Shown here in pieces: positions 35,584 through 45,142 of a stretch of DNA of 64,000 nt. The notes under the pieces are model-generated. The model was not told where the DNA came from. It did no database searches and saw only the letters and a program-made list of their open reading frames with translations. The position numbers and the translations under genes were made by a program. This stretch comes from Candidatus Aalborgicola lynettensis (GTDB taxonomy: Bacteria; Pseudomonadota; Gammaproteobacteria; Burkholderiales; Burkholderiaceae_C). How positions within the stretch are numbered: position 1 is the stretch's first letter; every line of letters starts with the position of its first letter. The stretch lies in NCBI GenBank assembly GCA_016719405.1, contig JADJZE010000021.1:62001-126000 (forward strand). The letters run 5' to 3'.

Positions 35584-36410
35584 TTTGATTCTGCCGTTTA
35601 CCGACCATCGCGTGTATGGTGAACATGGCGGCGGCGATTTACTGCGCAATAGCTGAGCAATTGGCTCGCTGGATGCGCTCGGCCATCGGATGGCACATCT
35701 CTGTGCAAAGTGCGCTGGTGTCGGTGCTCAAGAGAGCGGGGGTGAAGTGGGTTTCAGCCCGCACGCTGCCAGCGATGTGGCGGCAATTCCTCGATCCGAC
35801 TGTTGAGCTGGGTCGGCGGTCTGGTCAGAACGATCCAGAGGTAGCCAAAGGGGTCATGGCCGTGGAGCTTGGCCGATTGCAGCAGGCTCATCACCACGGC
35901 GGCACGCTCGCCGGCCAACTGGCTGCCTATGAACAGCAATTTTTACGACCAAGGCCCCAAGGCCGCATCTGGTTCTCGATCAATTGTTATCCACGGGCAC
36001 AGCGCCGTCTTTCAAGAACTCCAAGCGCCTGCCAGTGGTTCAGGCTGAATCGATCGCCTTGGCAATCGCGCTACCGTCAGGCCCGAGTGCGTTCAAGTCG
36101 CAACCAAGCATGCATTTCTTCCCACAGTGGCTTGCTGCGCTCCTGGCGCACTTGCAAACGTTGCTCGCAGCTCAGATCCCTGGCATCGGCCTCAATGCGG
36201 TACAACCATGCAATCCGCCCGATGGCCTGGGTAGCCACAGTGCTGGCGTTGGCTTTGACCAGTTCGTCAAACTTCCTCCTCGCGTGAGCCAGACAATTCG
36301 CAGTCTTACGCCCCTCAAGGGACATGGTGGCATCGTAGCCAGCGTACGCATCAACAACCAGGGTCCCTGTCCAGCCTTTGAGGAACTCGTGCGGGTACTT
36401 ATCCATGCGC
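35584..36410 (-). mobile_element. IS66 family transposase remnant (tnpC 3' part)
   Basis: On the minus strand, IS66 TnpC signatures occur in broken frames: GWTGTLVVDAYAGYDATMSLEGRKTANCLAHARRKFDEL (given here as GWTGTLVVDAYAGYD and CLAHARRKFDEL), then DGSAIAKAID, ENQMRPWGLGRKN and FIGSQLAGERAAVVMSLLQ with LNSRIEELPPHRWQ. Several frameshifts and stops (near 36064, 36000 and 35945) separate them. The 5' half of tnpC and the accessory genes tnpA and tnpB are absent. The copy is dead and old. Confidence 0.8.
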
Positions 36411-36424
36411 GAGACATTTCCTTC

Positions 36425-36745
36425 AAGTGGCTCAGAGTTCACTTCGTTGAGTTCGTGTTTCTTGAGTTTGCACTGCTCCACCAGTGCGTCAACCTCTCCG
36501 AGAGTAAGCAAGGTGTTGCCCTTAATGCGTTTCAACAGATCGATCTGATTTGCTTCAAGAATTTGATAAAGAAGCTGCACCGAGCGAAGTGCTTGCCCAA
36601 TCGTGTTCGCAGCCAAGTTGCGGCTTCGAAGGTGAAGGGCGTAGGCCGTGGGCTCGAACACCCCAAGCCCAGTCGTCGAATCCAAAAGCATGGGCATGGT
36701 CTCGCCCGAATGCATATGGACTGTCACAACGGAATAGATTGGCAT
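36425..36745 (-). pseudogene. Tyrosine integrase, N-terminal fragment fused to IS66 remnant
   Basis: The first ~107 residues from the ATG at 36745 look like the N-terminal core-binding part of a site-specific integrase (TAYALHLRSRNLAANTIGQA, LTLGEVDALVEQCKL). The catalytic domain is missing; the frame runs directly into IS66 transposase sequence (MDKYPHEFLKGW), so a deletion has joined two mobile genes. The fused open frame is 222 residues and ends at 36077. Confidence 0.65.
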
Positions 36746-36815
36746 ACTTGTTTACGATTTCTTTAACTGCGTTATAACTAGTATAGTCACAGAAAAATTC
36801 AAAAATACGCAAACA

Positions 36816-36852
36816 AGAAAAAAGCCTTGTAAGTCAACAACTTACAAGGCTT
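36816..36852 (-). terminator. Intrinsic terminator of ssb
   Basis: A perfect 12-bp stem (AAGCCTTGTAAG/CTTACAAGGCTT) with a 7-base loop, followed on the minus strand by TTTTTTC. It lies 28 bases past the ssb stop and marks the border of the degenerate island. Confidence 0.9.
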
Positions 36853-36879
36853 GGTTTACATTATAAAGATGACTGGGTG

Positions 36880-37392
36880 TCAGAACGGGATGTCGTCGTC
36901 CATGTCGTCAAACCCGCTGGCCGGACGCGGCGCTGGGGCTTGGCGGGCAGCGGGAGCCGCAGCCGCCGCAGGGGGGCGTGGCGCAGCAGCCGGTGCCGGA
37001 CGGCGCGGGGCGCTGTCGTAGCCGCCACCTTCGTCGTGCGACGGCTCACCCATGCCCTGGCGGCTGCCCAGCATCTGCATGCTATCGGCACGGATTTCCG
37101 TGGTGTACTTTTCCACACCGGACTGGTCGGTCCATTTGCGTGTGCGCAAGCTGCCTTCCACGTACACCTGCGAGCCCTTGCGCAGGTACTGTGCGGCAAT
37201 TTCCGCCAGGCGCCCGTTGAAGACCACGCGGTGCCACTCGGTCAATTCACGCATTTCGCCGGAGTTTTTGTCTTTCCACTTGTCGGTGGTGGCGATCGTC
37301 ACGTTGGCCACGGGGTCTCCGTTGGGGAAAACGCGCGATTCCGGATCTTTACCCAGATTGCCGACGATGATGACTTTGTTGACGGATGCCAT
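36880..37392 (-). CDS. ssb: Single-stranded DNA-binding protein
   Basis: A 170-residue SSB that coats single-stranded DNA in replication and repair. The OB fold spans about 1-110 (MASVNKVIIVGNLGKDPE, WHRVVFNGRLAEIAAQYL, GSQVYVEGSL). An alanine/proline-rich linker leads to the acidic tip MDDDIPF, which docks partner proteins. The start matches the family exactly. The order ssb, MFS transporter, then uvrA nearby is common in Burkholderiales. Confidence 0.97.
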   Translation of the reverse strand: MASVNKVIIVGNLGKDPESRVFPNGDPVANVTIATTDKWKDKNSGEMRELTEWHRVVFNGRLAEIAAQYLRKGSQVYVEGSLRTRKWTDQSGVEKYTTEIRADSMQMLGSRQGMGEPSHDEGGGYDSAPRRPAPAAAPRPPAAAAAPAARQAPAPRPASGFDDMDDDIPF

Positions 37393-37431
37393 TGATTATT
37401 TCCTCGTATTAACCGCGCACTAAACCGTGCA

Positions 37432-38640
37432 TTATCCCGCGTTTGGTGCCGGGTTTGCGCCAGCGGCACGGGGCGCCTGCATGGGCCACGCCACCATCAG
37501 CCAGGCCAGTGTCGCTGCAGCACAGGCGGCAAACAGACCGTGCGTGCCACTATCTTTGAGCAGCCAGCCCCCCAAAGCGCCCCCGGTAAAAAACCCCAGC
37601 GACTGCAAGCTGTTGTACACCCCCAAGGCCGTACCGCGCGCCTGCGCCGGTGCCACGCGGGATGCCAGGCTGGGCTGGCTGGCCTCCAGCACATTGAAGC
37701 CACAGAAAAACACAAACAGCATCAGACTCAGCGACCAGACGCCGGGCACTGCGGATGCCAGCCACAGCAAGCCCAGCTGCACCAGCGCAATCAGACCCAC
37801 CGCAGCCAAAAACACGGCCCGCAGGTAACCCCGCTTTTCCAGCGGAAACAGCGTACCCGCCATGACAAAGAAGGAGGCCACTACGGCGGGCAGATACACC
37901 CACCAGTGCTGGTCACGCGCCAACCCGGCCTGCACCAGCATGGCCGGCAGCGCCACCCACATGGCCAGTTGCACGGCATGCAACATGAACACACCAAAGT
38001 ACAAACGCAGCAGGGCCGGATTGCGGGTCACGGCCCGCAAGCTCTCGCCCAGGCTGCTCTGCGCCGCATTGGCGTGCACCGAAGGCTCGGGTGGCACCCA
38101 CCACAGCACCACTGCAATGCCCGCTAAAGCCAGGAAACAGGTCAGGGCAAACAGGCCATGCAGGCCCATCACCGAGGCCAGCAGAGGCGACAACACCAGC
38201 GACACCGCAAACACCAGGCCGATGCCACCCCCCACCAACGCCATGGCCTTGGTGCGCACCACATCCCGCGTCTGGTCGGCCAACAGCGCCGTCACCGCCG
38301 CCGAAATGGCACCCGCCCCCTGCACCGCGCGGCCGATCACCAACCAAGCCACGGTGGGGGCAAAAGCGGCCATGGCGCTGCCCACGGCAAACAGAACTAG
38401 ACCCAGCACCATGACCCGTTTGCGCCCAAACCGGTCGGATGCCATGCCAAAAGGCAGCTGCAGCAGGCCCTGCGTCAGGCCATACATGCCCATGGCCAGC
38501 CCCACCAGGGCCGGATCGTCACCACCGGGGAGTTTGGCCGCCTCCAGCGCAAACACCGGCAACACCAGAAACAGGCCCAGCATGCGCAAGGCAAAAATCG
38601 TGGCCAGCGAAGCACTGGAGCGTCGCTCCTGTGGCGTCAT
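37432..38640 (-). CDS. MFS transporter (YajR-like)
   Basis: A 402-residue inner-membrane protein with 12 predicted helices. The loop 2-3 motif is DRFGRKRVM; family sequence includes ALRMLGLFLVLPVFA, GLTQGLLQLPFG and GYNSLQSLGFFTGGALGG-like segments near the end (VYNSLQSLGFFTGGALGG). It probably exports drugs or metabolites; the substrate is unknown. The ATG at 38640 (MTPQERRSS) is chosen; the frame extends 36 codons upstream without similarity. The stop lies 39 bases before the ssb start. Confidence 0.88.
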   Translation of the reverse strand: MTPQERRSSASLATIFALRMLGLFLVLPVFALEAAKLPGGDDPALVGLAMGMYGLTQGLLQLPFGMASDRFGRKRVMVLGLVLFAVGSAMAAFAPTVAWLVIGRAVQGAGAISAAVTALLADQTRDVVRTKAMALVGGGIGLVFAVSLVLSPLLASVMGLHGLFALTCFLALAGIAVVLWWVPPEPSVHANAAQSSLGESLRAVTRNPALLRLYFGVFMLHAVQLAMWVALPAMLVQAGLARDQHWWVYLPAVVASFFVMAGTLFPLEKRGYLRAVFLAAVGLIALVQLGLLWLASAVPGVWSLSLMLFVFFCGFNVLEASQPSLASRVAPAQARGTALGVYNSLQSLGFFTGGALGGWLLKDSGTHGLFAACAAATLAWLMVAWPMQAPRAAGANPAPNAG

Positions 38641-38890
38641 GGCGGTGGAGTGGAGGGATTCCCCAACATGGGGGGACGGTGCAGTAATCGAAGTCAAAGC
38701 AGTGAACCGTGAACTGGCAAAAGAGCCCATTGTCGCGCATCGTCCCACGGCATGTCGCTGGGCGGGGTCATTGCGGGTTGGGTAAAACGCAGCGCGGCAG
38801 TGAGCGGTAGTAGATTGCGCCCGGTGGGAGCGGGCCGCACCTCAACTGCCCGCCCCTCGAAGCCGTCACACCGGGGCTACACTTTGGCGC
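38641..38890. other. Divergent gap between MFS and exonuclease genes
   Basis: 250 bases without a recognisable gene, repeat or regulator site. It must carry the promoters of both divergent genes. Confidence 0.5.
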
Positions 38891-39480
38891 ATGCCCCACA
38901 TTGCCGTCATCGACTTTGAAACCACCGGTATGTCGCCCGACATGGGGGACCGCGCCACCGAAGTGGCCATCGTGCTGCTGGAGGGCGGGTTGGTGGTGGA
39001 TCGTTTTCAGAGCCTGATGAACGCCGGCGTGCGCATCTCGTCTTTCATCGAATCCTTCACCGGCATCAGCAACGCCATGGTTCGGGCCGCCCCACCCGCA
39101 GCCGAGGTGATGGCGCAGGCCAGCCGCTTTGTGGGCGACACCCCATGGTGGCGCACAACGCGTCGTTTGACCGGCGCTACTGGATGGCCGAACTGGCGCG
39201 CCTGAACCTGCCTGCAGCCCAACCCTTTGCCTGCACGGTGCTGCTGTCGCGCAGGCTCTACCCCGAAGCCCGCAGCCACGCGCTGGGCGCCATGGCCGCA
39301 TTCCACCGCTTGCCCAGCGCCGGGCGTGCCCACCGGGCGCTGGCGGACGCCGAAGTCACCGCTGCACTGCTGGCACGCATCCAGGCCGACCTGTGCCAAC
39401 GCTTTGACCTGAGCGAAGCCCGGCACCCGCTGCTGATGAAAATTCAGTCCAGCCCCAAGAGTGCGTTGGCGGGTGCCGTC
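38891..39480 (+). pseudogene. DnaQ-like 3'-5' exonuclease, frameshifted
   Basis: A DEDDh exonuclease split by one missing base. Exo I (VIDFETTG) is read from the ATG at 38891; Exo II (MVAHNASFDRRYW) and Exo III (HRALADAEVTAALL) are in the next frame from 39145. The change fits loss of one C from a CCCCC run near 39140 (GACACCCC-ATGGTG). The uncorrected first frame gives 104 residues. No stop for the second frame is seen before uvrA, so the 3' end given here is approximate. All catalytic motifs survive, which argues for a recent mutation or a sequencing error. Confidence 0.7.
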
Positions 39481-39657
39481 AATAAATATTTGGCAGCGGC
39501 CACCTACGCCAAGGTCGCAGTGGGGCCGACGGGCCGGGGCTCGAGGCCGTCACTATCACTGGCGGGTTGCCCCAGCGCCCCCAAACGCCGCCGCCAACAT
39601 TCACTATCATGGTGGATTTCCCCCGCGCCGCGCAACCCTCTTTCATTGGGCCCCACC

Positions 39658-42600
39658 TTGACATCTCCTTCCGACGGCACCGTTGTGCCCCATGACCCCC
39701 AAGGCACCTACCTGGCCCGCGCCCTGCAGCAGCAAACCATCAGCATCCGCGGTGCGCGCACGCACAACCTGAAAAACATCGACCTGGACATCCCGCGCAA
39801 CCAGTTGGTGGTGATCACGGGCTTGTCGGGCTCGGGCAAGTCCAGCCTGGCGTTTGACACGCTGTACGCCGAAGGCCAGCGCCGCTATGTGGAGAGCCTG
39901 TCCACCTACGCACGCCAGTTTTTGCAGCTGATGGACAAGCCCGATGTGGACGTGATCGAGGGCCTGTCGCCCGCCATCTCCATCGAGCAAAAGGCCACCA
40001 GCCACAACCCGCGCTCCACCGTGGGCACGGTGACCGAGATCCACGACTACCTGCGCCTGCTGTTCGCCCGCGCTGGCACGCCCTACTGCCCCGAACACGA
40101 CCTGCCGCTGCAAAGCCAGACCGTGAGCCAGATGGTGGACGCCGTGCTGGCCCTGCCGGAAGACACCCGTCTGATGATTCTGGCGCCGGTGGCGCGCGAG
40201 AAGAAGGGCGAGTTTCTGGACGTGTTTGCCGAGATGCAAGCCCAGGGTTATGTGCGCTTCCGGGTCAACGGCACGGTGTTCGAACACGAAGATCTGCCCA
40301 CACTCAAAAAGACCGAAAAACACGATATCGACGTGGTGATCGACCGCATCAAGGTGCGCGCAGCGCCCGTCCATCTCCCGGACGACCACGCCGCCAGCGT
40401 GGCCGCACGCACGGACTACGACAACCTGAAACAACGCCTGGCCGAGAGCTTCGAGGCCGCCCTGCGCCTGGCCAATGGCCGCGCCATTGCGCTGGAGATG
40501 GATACCCCGCCTAAGGTCGATAGCTCCGAAAATGATAGCGCCTCACACATACCAGACGGGCGCAAAGTGCCCAGAGAGCACTTATTCAATGCCAAGTTTG
40601 CCTGCCCCGTGTGCCACTACTCGATTGCCGAGCTGGAGCCGCGCCTGTTCTCCTTCAACTCCCCGGTGGGCGCCTGCCCCAGCTGCGACGGCCTGGGCCA
40701 GCAGGAGTTTTTTGACCCGGCGCGGGTGGTGGCGTTTCCGAGCCTGAGCCTGGCCAGTGGTGCCATCAAGGGCTGGGACCGGCGCAACGGCTACTACTTT
40801 GCCATGCTGGAAAGCCTGGCCAAGCACTACCAGTTTGACATCGACGCCCCGTTTGAATCCTTGCCCGACGCAGTACGCCACGCCATTTTGCAGGGCTCGG
40901 GCGAGGAAGAAATCAAGTTCAGTTATGTGATGGATTCGGGTGCCTCGGCAGGCAAGAAGCTCGCCAAAAAACACCCCTTTGAAGGCATCATTCCCAACAT
41001 GCAGCGGCGCTACCGCGAGACCGACTCGTCCGTGGTACGCGAAGACCTGGCTCGCCTGCGCAGCACCCAGCACTGCCCGGCCTGCGACGGCTCGCGCCTG
41101 CGCCTGGAAGCCCGCCATGTGAAGATTGGCGAAGGCGATCAGGCCCGCGCCATTTTTGAAGTGAGCCGCGTCACGCTGCGCGAGAGTTATGCCTACTTCC
41201 AGACCCTGACCATGCACGGTGCCAAGGGCGACATTGCCGCCAAGGTGATCCGCGAAATCGGCCTGCGCCTGAAGTTTTTGAACGACGTGGGCCTGAACTA
41301 CCTGAGCCTGGACCGCAGCGCCGAAACCCTCAGTGGTGGCGAATCACAGCGCATTCGCCTGGCCAGCCAGATTGGCTCGGGGCTCACCGGTGTGATGTAC
41401 GTGCTGGACGAACCCAGCATCGGCCTGCACCAGCGCGACAACGACCGCCTGATCGACACCCTCAAACACCTGCGCGACATTGGCAACAGCGTGCTGGTGG
41501 TGGAGCATGACGAAGACATGATGCGCGCTGCGGACCACATCATCGACATGGGGGTGGGCGCCGGTGTACACGGCGGGCGCGTCATTGCACAGGGCAATTT
41601 TGAGCAGGTCAAAGCCAACACCGAATCCCTCACCGGCCAGTATCTGGCGCAGACGCGCACCATTGCCGTGCCCAAGCACCGCACACCCTGGCTGCCCACC
41701 GTGGCCCCCAAGGCCGGCGACGCAGACCGCTACAAGACCAAAGGCGCCCCCAGCCCGGCCGCTGTGCGCCGCGCCGAGCGCGAGGCGCACCACCTGGCCA
41801 CCCAGGGGGAACTGCAGACGCTGCGCGTGGTGGGTGCCAAAGGTCACAACCTGAAAAATGTCAGCGTCGACTTCCCTGTGGGTCTGCTCACGTGCGTGAC
41901 TGGCGTATCGGGTTCCGGCAAATCCACACTGGTCAACGACACGCTCTACGCCGCAGTGGCCCGCACCATCTACCGCGCCCACGAGGAACCGGCGGCACAC
42001 GAGGCCATTGAAGGCATTGAGCACTTCGACAAGGTCATCAATGTCGACCAATCGCCTATTGGCCGCACCCCGCGCTCCAACCCCGCCACCTACACCGGCC
42101 TGTTCACCCCCATCCGGGAACTGATGGCCGAAGTACCCACGGCGCGTGAACGCGGCTACGGCCCCGGGCGCTTTAGCTTCAACGTGGCCGGTGGCCGCTG
42201 CGAGGCCTGCCAGGGCGACGGCATGGTCAAGGTGGAGATGCACTTTCTGCCCGACGTGTACGTGCCCTGCGATGTGTGCGCCGGCATGCGCTACAACCGC
42301 GAAACGCTGGAGGTGCTGTACAAGGGCAAGAACATTGCGCAGATTCTGGACCTGACAGTGGAGGCGGCGTACGCATTTTTGCAAGCCGTACCGACCATCG
42401 CGCGCAAGCTGCAAACCCTGCTGGATGTGGGCCTGAGTTACATCAAGCTCGGCCAAGCCGCCACCACGCTATCGGGCGGCGAGGCGCAGCGCGTCAAACT
42501 GGCGTTGGAACTCAGCAAGCGCGACACCGGGCGCACGCTCTACATCCTGGACGAACCCACCACCGGGCTGCACTTTGCCGATATTGATTTGCTGCTGAAA

Positions 42601-42804
42601 GTGCTGCACCAGTTGCGCGACGCGGGCAACACCATAGTGGTCATCGAACACAACCTGGACGTCATTAAAACTGCTGACTGGCTGATCGACATGGGCCCCG
42701 AGGGTGGTTCCGGTGGCGGCACCGTCTTGGGAGTGGGCACGCCGGAAGACATTGCGGCCAACCCTGCCAGCCATACCGGGCGGTATTTGGCGCGGATGTT
42801 GTAG
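39658..42804 (+). CDS. uvrA: Excinuclease ABC subunit A
   Basis: The damage-recognition ATPase of nucleotide excision repair; works as a dimer with UvrB. Walker A motifs GLSGSGKSSL and GVSGSGKSTL, signatures LSGGESQRIRLA and LSGGEAQRVKLA, and zinc modules (CPVCHYS...CPSCDG and CEACQGDG...CDVCAG) are complete. Homology begins near TYLARALQQQTISIRGARTH. The start is uncertain: in-frame TTG 39658 and GTG 39685 lack a Shine-Dalgarno, and the frame is open back into the exonuclease gene at 39145. About 20 extra residues before CPVC (VDSSENDSASHIPDGRKVP) come from a repeat. Confidence 0.95.
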   Translation: MTSPSDGTVVPHDPQGTYLARALQQQTISIRGARTHNLKNIDLDIPRNQLVVITGLSGSGKSSLAFDTLYAEGQRRYVESLSTYARQFLQLMDKPDVDVIEGLSPAISIEQKATSHNPRSTVGTVTEIHDYLRLLFARAGTPYCPEHDLPLQSQTVSQMVDAVLALPEDTRLMILAPVAREKKGEFLDVFAEMQAQGYVRFRVNGTVFEHEDLPTLKKTEKHDIDVVIDRIKVRAAPVHLPDDHAASVAARTDYDNLKQRLAESFEAALRLANGRAIALEMDTPPKVDSSENDSASHIPDGRKVPREHLFNAKFACPVCHYSIAELEPRLFSFNSPVGACPSCDGLGQQEFFDPARVVAFPSLSLASGAIKGWDRRNGYYFAMLESLAKHYQFDIDAPFESLPDAVRHAILQGSGEEEIKFSYVMDSGASAGKKLAKKHPFEGIIPNMQRRYRETDSSVVREDLARLRSTQHCPACDGSRLRLEARHVKIGEGDQARAIFEVSRVTLRESYAYFQTLTMHGAKGDIAAKVIREIGLRLKFLNDVGLNYLSLDRSAETLSGGESQRIRLASQIGSGLTGVMYVLDEPSIGLHQRDNDRLIDTLKHLRDIGNSVLVVEHDEDMMRAADHIIDMGVGAGVHGGRVIAQGNFEQVKANTESLTGQYLAQTRTIAVPKHRTPWLPTVAPKAGDADRYKTKGAPSPAAVRRAEREAHHLATQGELQTLRVVGAKGHNLKNVSVDFPVGLLTCVTGVSGSGKSTLVNDTLYAAVARTIYRAHEEPAAHEAIEGIEHFDKVINVDQSPIGRTPRSNPATYTGLFTPIRELMAEVPTARERGYGPGRFSFNVAGGRCEACQGDGMVKVEMHFLPDVYVPCDVCAGMRYNRETLEVLYKGKNIAQILDLTVEAAYAFLQAVPTIARKLQTLLDVGLSYIKLGQAATTLSGGEAQRVKLALELSKRDTGRTLYILDEPTTGLHFADIDLLLKVLHQLRDAGNTIVVIEHNLDVIKTADWLIDMGPEGGSGGGTVLGVGTPEDIAANPASHTGRYLARML
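40516..40572 (+). repeat. Dispersed repeat family 1, copy I (inside uvrA)
   Basis: A degenerate copy: ATAGCTCCGAAAATGATAGC, then CAGACGGGCGCAAAGTGCC, the latter close to copy A. It is translated as an insert absent from typical UvrA between the ATPase domain and the first zinc module. Confidence 0.6.
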
Positions 42805-42878
42805 GGGCGGCGGCGGCAAGCGCCCCGTCTGTTTGCACGTTGCCCCTATTGTTCGGCCGTTGCAGCGATTTGCTACCC

Positions 42879-43289
42879 TCAATGCCCCTGCCCAGCCGCA
42901 GCCAAAATACCCCAGGCATCGCGCGGTGACACGATGCGCATCGCGCCTTGCGCCGATTCAGCCGTTTGCCAGCCCAGCACCCGCTTGTCCCCCGTGACAA
43001 ACAATTCAGCACCCGCTGCGGCGGCTGCATTGACCAAGCGGCGGTCGTTGTCTTCTGGCGGCGCTGCGTGGTCGGCAATCAACTCGGCGGCTTGCCAAGC
43101 GGCGTCAAACAAGGCGCAAGCATGGGGCACTTGCGGAAATTTGCGCCGCAACACGTCGTGCGCCTCCTGCTGCACCAAAGCACTACTGAGCAAGCGGTGG
43201 TGTTCGGCACATTGCAGTACCAGTGCTTCGCACAAGCCCGAGAAGACGGTGGCCGACATCCACACATTGGTGTCCAAAAAGACCTTCAT
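42879..43289 (-). CDS. PIN-domain toxin (COG1569-like)
   Basis: A 136-residue putative ribonuclease toxin. PIN landmarks: MKVFLDTNVWMSA, a central acidic PPEDNDRRLVNAA and LFVTGDKRVLGW. It overlaps the preceding ribbon-helix-helix gene by four bases (ATGA), a coupled antitoxin-toxin order. It is not a close relative of the PIN toxin at 24305. Confidence 0.82.
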   Translation of the reverse strand: MKVFLDTNVWMSATVFSGLCEALVLQCAEHHRLLSSALVQQEAHDVLRRKFPQVPHACALFDAAWQAAELIADHAAPPEDNDRRLVNAAAAAGAELFVTGDKRVLGWQTAESAQGAMRIVSPRDAWGILAAAGQGH

Positions 43290-43504
43290 GAAACGTCTTG
43301 CAGCACATCATCTTCAGTCAGCCAACCCGATGCCCGCGCCAATGGCGCCAATTGGGCTTGGCTTTGGCGCAACGCTTCGCGCAGGCGGTACGAACGCAAA
43401 GCTTCGCGCACCAACTCGCTGCGTGATTTGCCGACACTGGCGCACAGGGTGTCCAGGCTTTGAGACTCGGTGTCCGACAGACGCACGGTTAGCGTAGATG
43501 ACAT
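43286..43504 (-). CDS. Ribbon-helix-helix antitoxin
   Basis: A 72-residue protein with a CopG-type ribbon-helix-helix (TLTVRLSDTESQSLDTLC, then SRSELVREALRSY) and a C-terminal toxin-binding tail. AAGGAG is well placed before the ATG at 43504. A small near-palindrome TGTATTACA at 43519-43527 just upstream may be its operator. Confidence 0.82.
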   Translation of the reverse strand: MSSTLTVRLSDTESQSLDTLCASVGKSRSELVREALRSYRLREALRQSQAQLAPLARASGWLTEDDVLQDVS

Positions 43505-43641
43505 GGCTTGCTCCTTCTTGTATTACATTGTCGCACAACACGCCCGCAATGACACGAGGTGCCCCGTCCTGCATTGCAAGCCCGCATACACGACCGTGCT
43601 GCGCTATCGTATGCACATCACAACCCCACCAGGAGCCTGTC

Positions 43642-45096
43642 TTGAACGCCCGCCTTATGACCTTGCCACCCTTAGCCACCCTGACCTTTGCCCTGCTGGC
43701 CTGCGGGTTCAGCGCCCACGCCCAAGAGTTGCGCGCCACGCTGGCCGACCAGCAAGAGGTGGCCGTGACCATCTACAACGACAACCTGGCCCTGGTCAAA
43801 GACCTGCGCCGCGTGACCCTGCCCACGGGGGCGGTGCCGCTGGCGTTTCGCGATGTGAGCGCCAAGATGCGGCCCGAAACGGCGCTTCTTCGCAGCACCA
43901 GCCACCCGGGTGCGCTGCGCGTGGTGGAGCAAAACTTCGACTTTGACCTGCTGAGCCCGCAAAAGCTGCTGGAAAAATACGTGGGCCGCAGTGTGAACGT
44001 GGTGCGCACCCACCCCACCACCGGCGCCGAAACCACCGAGAGCGCCCAGGTGCTGGCCACCAATGGCGGTGTGGTGTTGCAAATGGGCCAGCGCATTGAA
44101 ACCGGTGTACCCGGGCGGCTGGTGTTTGGCGAGTTGCCGCCCAATCTGCGCGACCGCCCCACGCTGGTGATGCAACTGGACAACCAGCAGGCCCAGGCGC
44201 AGAACGTGGAGCTGAGCTACCTGACCAGCGGCCTGGCCTGGCGCGCCGACTACGTGGTGGAGCTGAACGCCAAAGACGATGCGCTGGACCTGTCGGGCTG
44301 GGTGACGCTGACCAACACCAGCGGCGCCAGCTACCGCAATGCACGGCTGCAACTGGTGGCCGGCGACGTGAACCGGGTGCAAACGCAGGAGCGCGGCGCG
44401 CCACGCGCCATGGCCTATGCCGCCGCCCCCATGGCCAAAGTGGCCAATGAAATGGCCGAGGAATCGCTGTTCGAATACCACCTGTATTCCCTGGCGCGCC
44501 CCACCACCATTGCCGAGAACCAGACCAAGCAAGTCGCGTTGCTCGCGGCCAGCGGGGTGGCTGCACGCAAGGAACTGGTGCTGTCTGGCAACGATTATTA
44601 CTACCAAAGCCAGGCCGGTCTGCTGGGGCAAAAACTCAAGGTGGGTGTGTTTGTGGAGTTTGAGAACAAGGAAAACCAGCGCCTGGGCCTGCCCTTGCCC
44701 AAGGGCATTGTGCGCGTCTACAAAAAGGACAAGGCGGGTAACGCCCAGTTCATCGGAGAGGACCGCATTGACCACACACCCAAGAACGAAAAAGTGCGGC
44801 TGAAACTAGGCGAAGCATTTGACGTGACAGCCGACCGGCGACAGACCGACTTCAAGGTGCTCTCCAACGACAACCGTAAAAACAGCGTGTTCGAAAGCGC
44901 CTATGAAGTGGTGCTGAAAAATGCCAAGGACGAGGCCGTGCAGGTGCTGGTGCAAGAGCCCATTCCGGGTGACTGGCGCATCACCAGCAGCAGCCACGCC
45001 CACACCAAACTGGCGGCCAACCTGGCGCAGTGGGTGATTGCCATACCGGCACAGGGCAGCACCACGCTGAACTACCGGGTGGTGAGCCGGTTTTGA
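43642..45096 (+). CDS. DUF4139 domain-containing secreted protein
   Basis: A 484-residue protein with a signal peptide (about 5-25, cleavage near AHA-QE). Sequence such as VTIYNDNLALVKDLRRVTLP and YLTSGLAWRADYVVELN marks the DUF4139/mucoidy inhibitor-like family; the C terminus is immunoglobulin-like. The function is unknown. The start is probably the TTG at 43642, 6 bases after AGGAG; an ATG at 43657 is too far from it. It stands between two toxin-antitoxin pairs. Confidence 0.8.
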   Translation: MNARLMTLPPLATLTFALLACGFSAHAQELRATLADQQEVAVTIYNDNLALVKDLRRVTLPTGAVPLAFRDVSAKMRPETALLRSTSHPGALRVVEQNFDFDLLSPQKLLEKYVGRSVNVVRTHPTTGAETTESAQVLATNGGVVLQMGQRIETGVPGRLVFGELPPNLRDRPTLVMQLDNQQAQAQNVELSYLTSGLAWRADYVVELNAKDDALDLSGWVTLTNTSGASYRNARLQLVAGDVNRVQTQERGAPRAMAYAAAPMAKVANEMAEESLFEYHLYSLARPTTIAENQTKQVALLAASGVAARKELVLSGNDYYYQSQAGLLGQKLKVGVFVEFENKENQRLGLPLPKGIVRVYKKDKAGNAQFIGEDRIDHTPKNEKVRLKLGEAFDVTADRRQTDFKVLSNDNRKNSVFESAYEVVLKNAKDEAVQVLVQEPIPGDWRITSSSHAHTKLAANLAQWVIAIPAQGSTTLNYRVVSRF

Positions 45097-45109
45097 GCAG
45101 CAAAAATAA

Positions 45110-45123
45110 CGCTAAAATTAGCG
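45110..45123 (+). promoter_or_regulatory. Putative operator of the Phd/RelE pair
   Basis: CGCTAA and TTAGCG form 6-bp arms around AA, 20 bases before the antitoxin ATG, in AT-rich promoter-like sequence. Position and symmetry fit autorepression by the antitoxin. Confidence 0.5.
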
Positions 45124-45142
45124 CTTATTTCGGAGCTTATTT

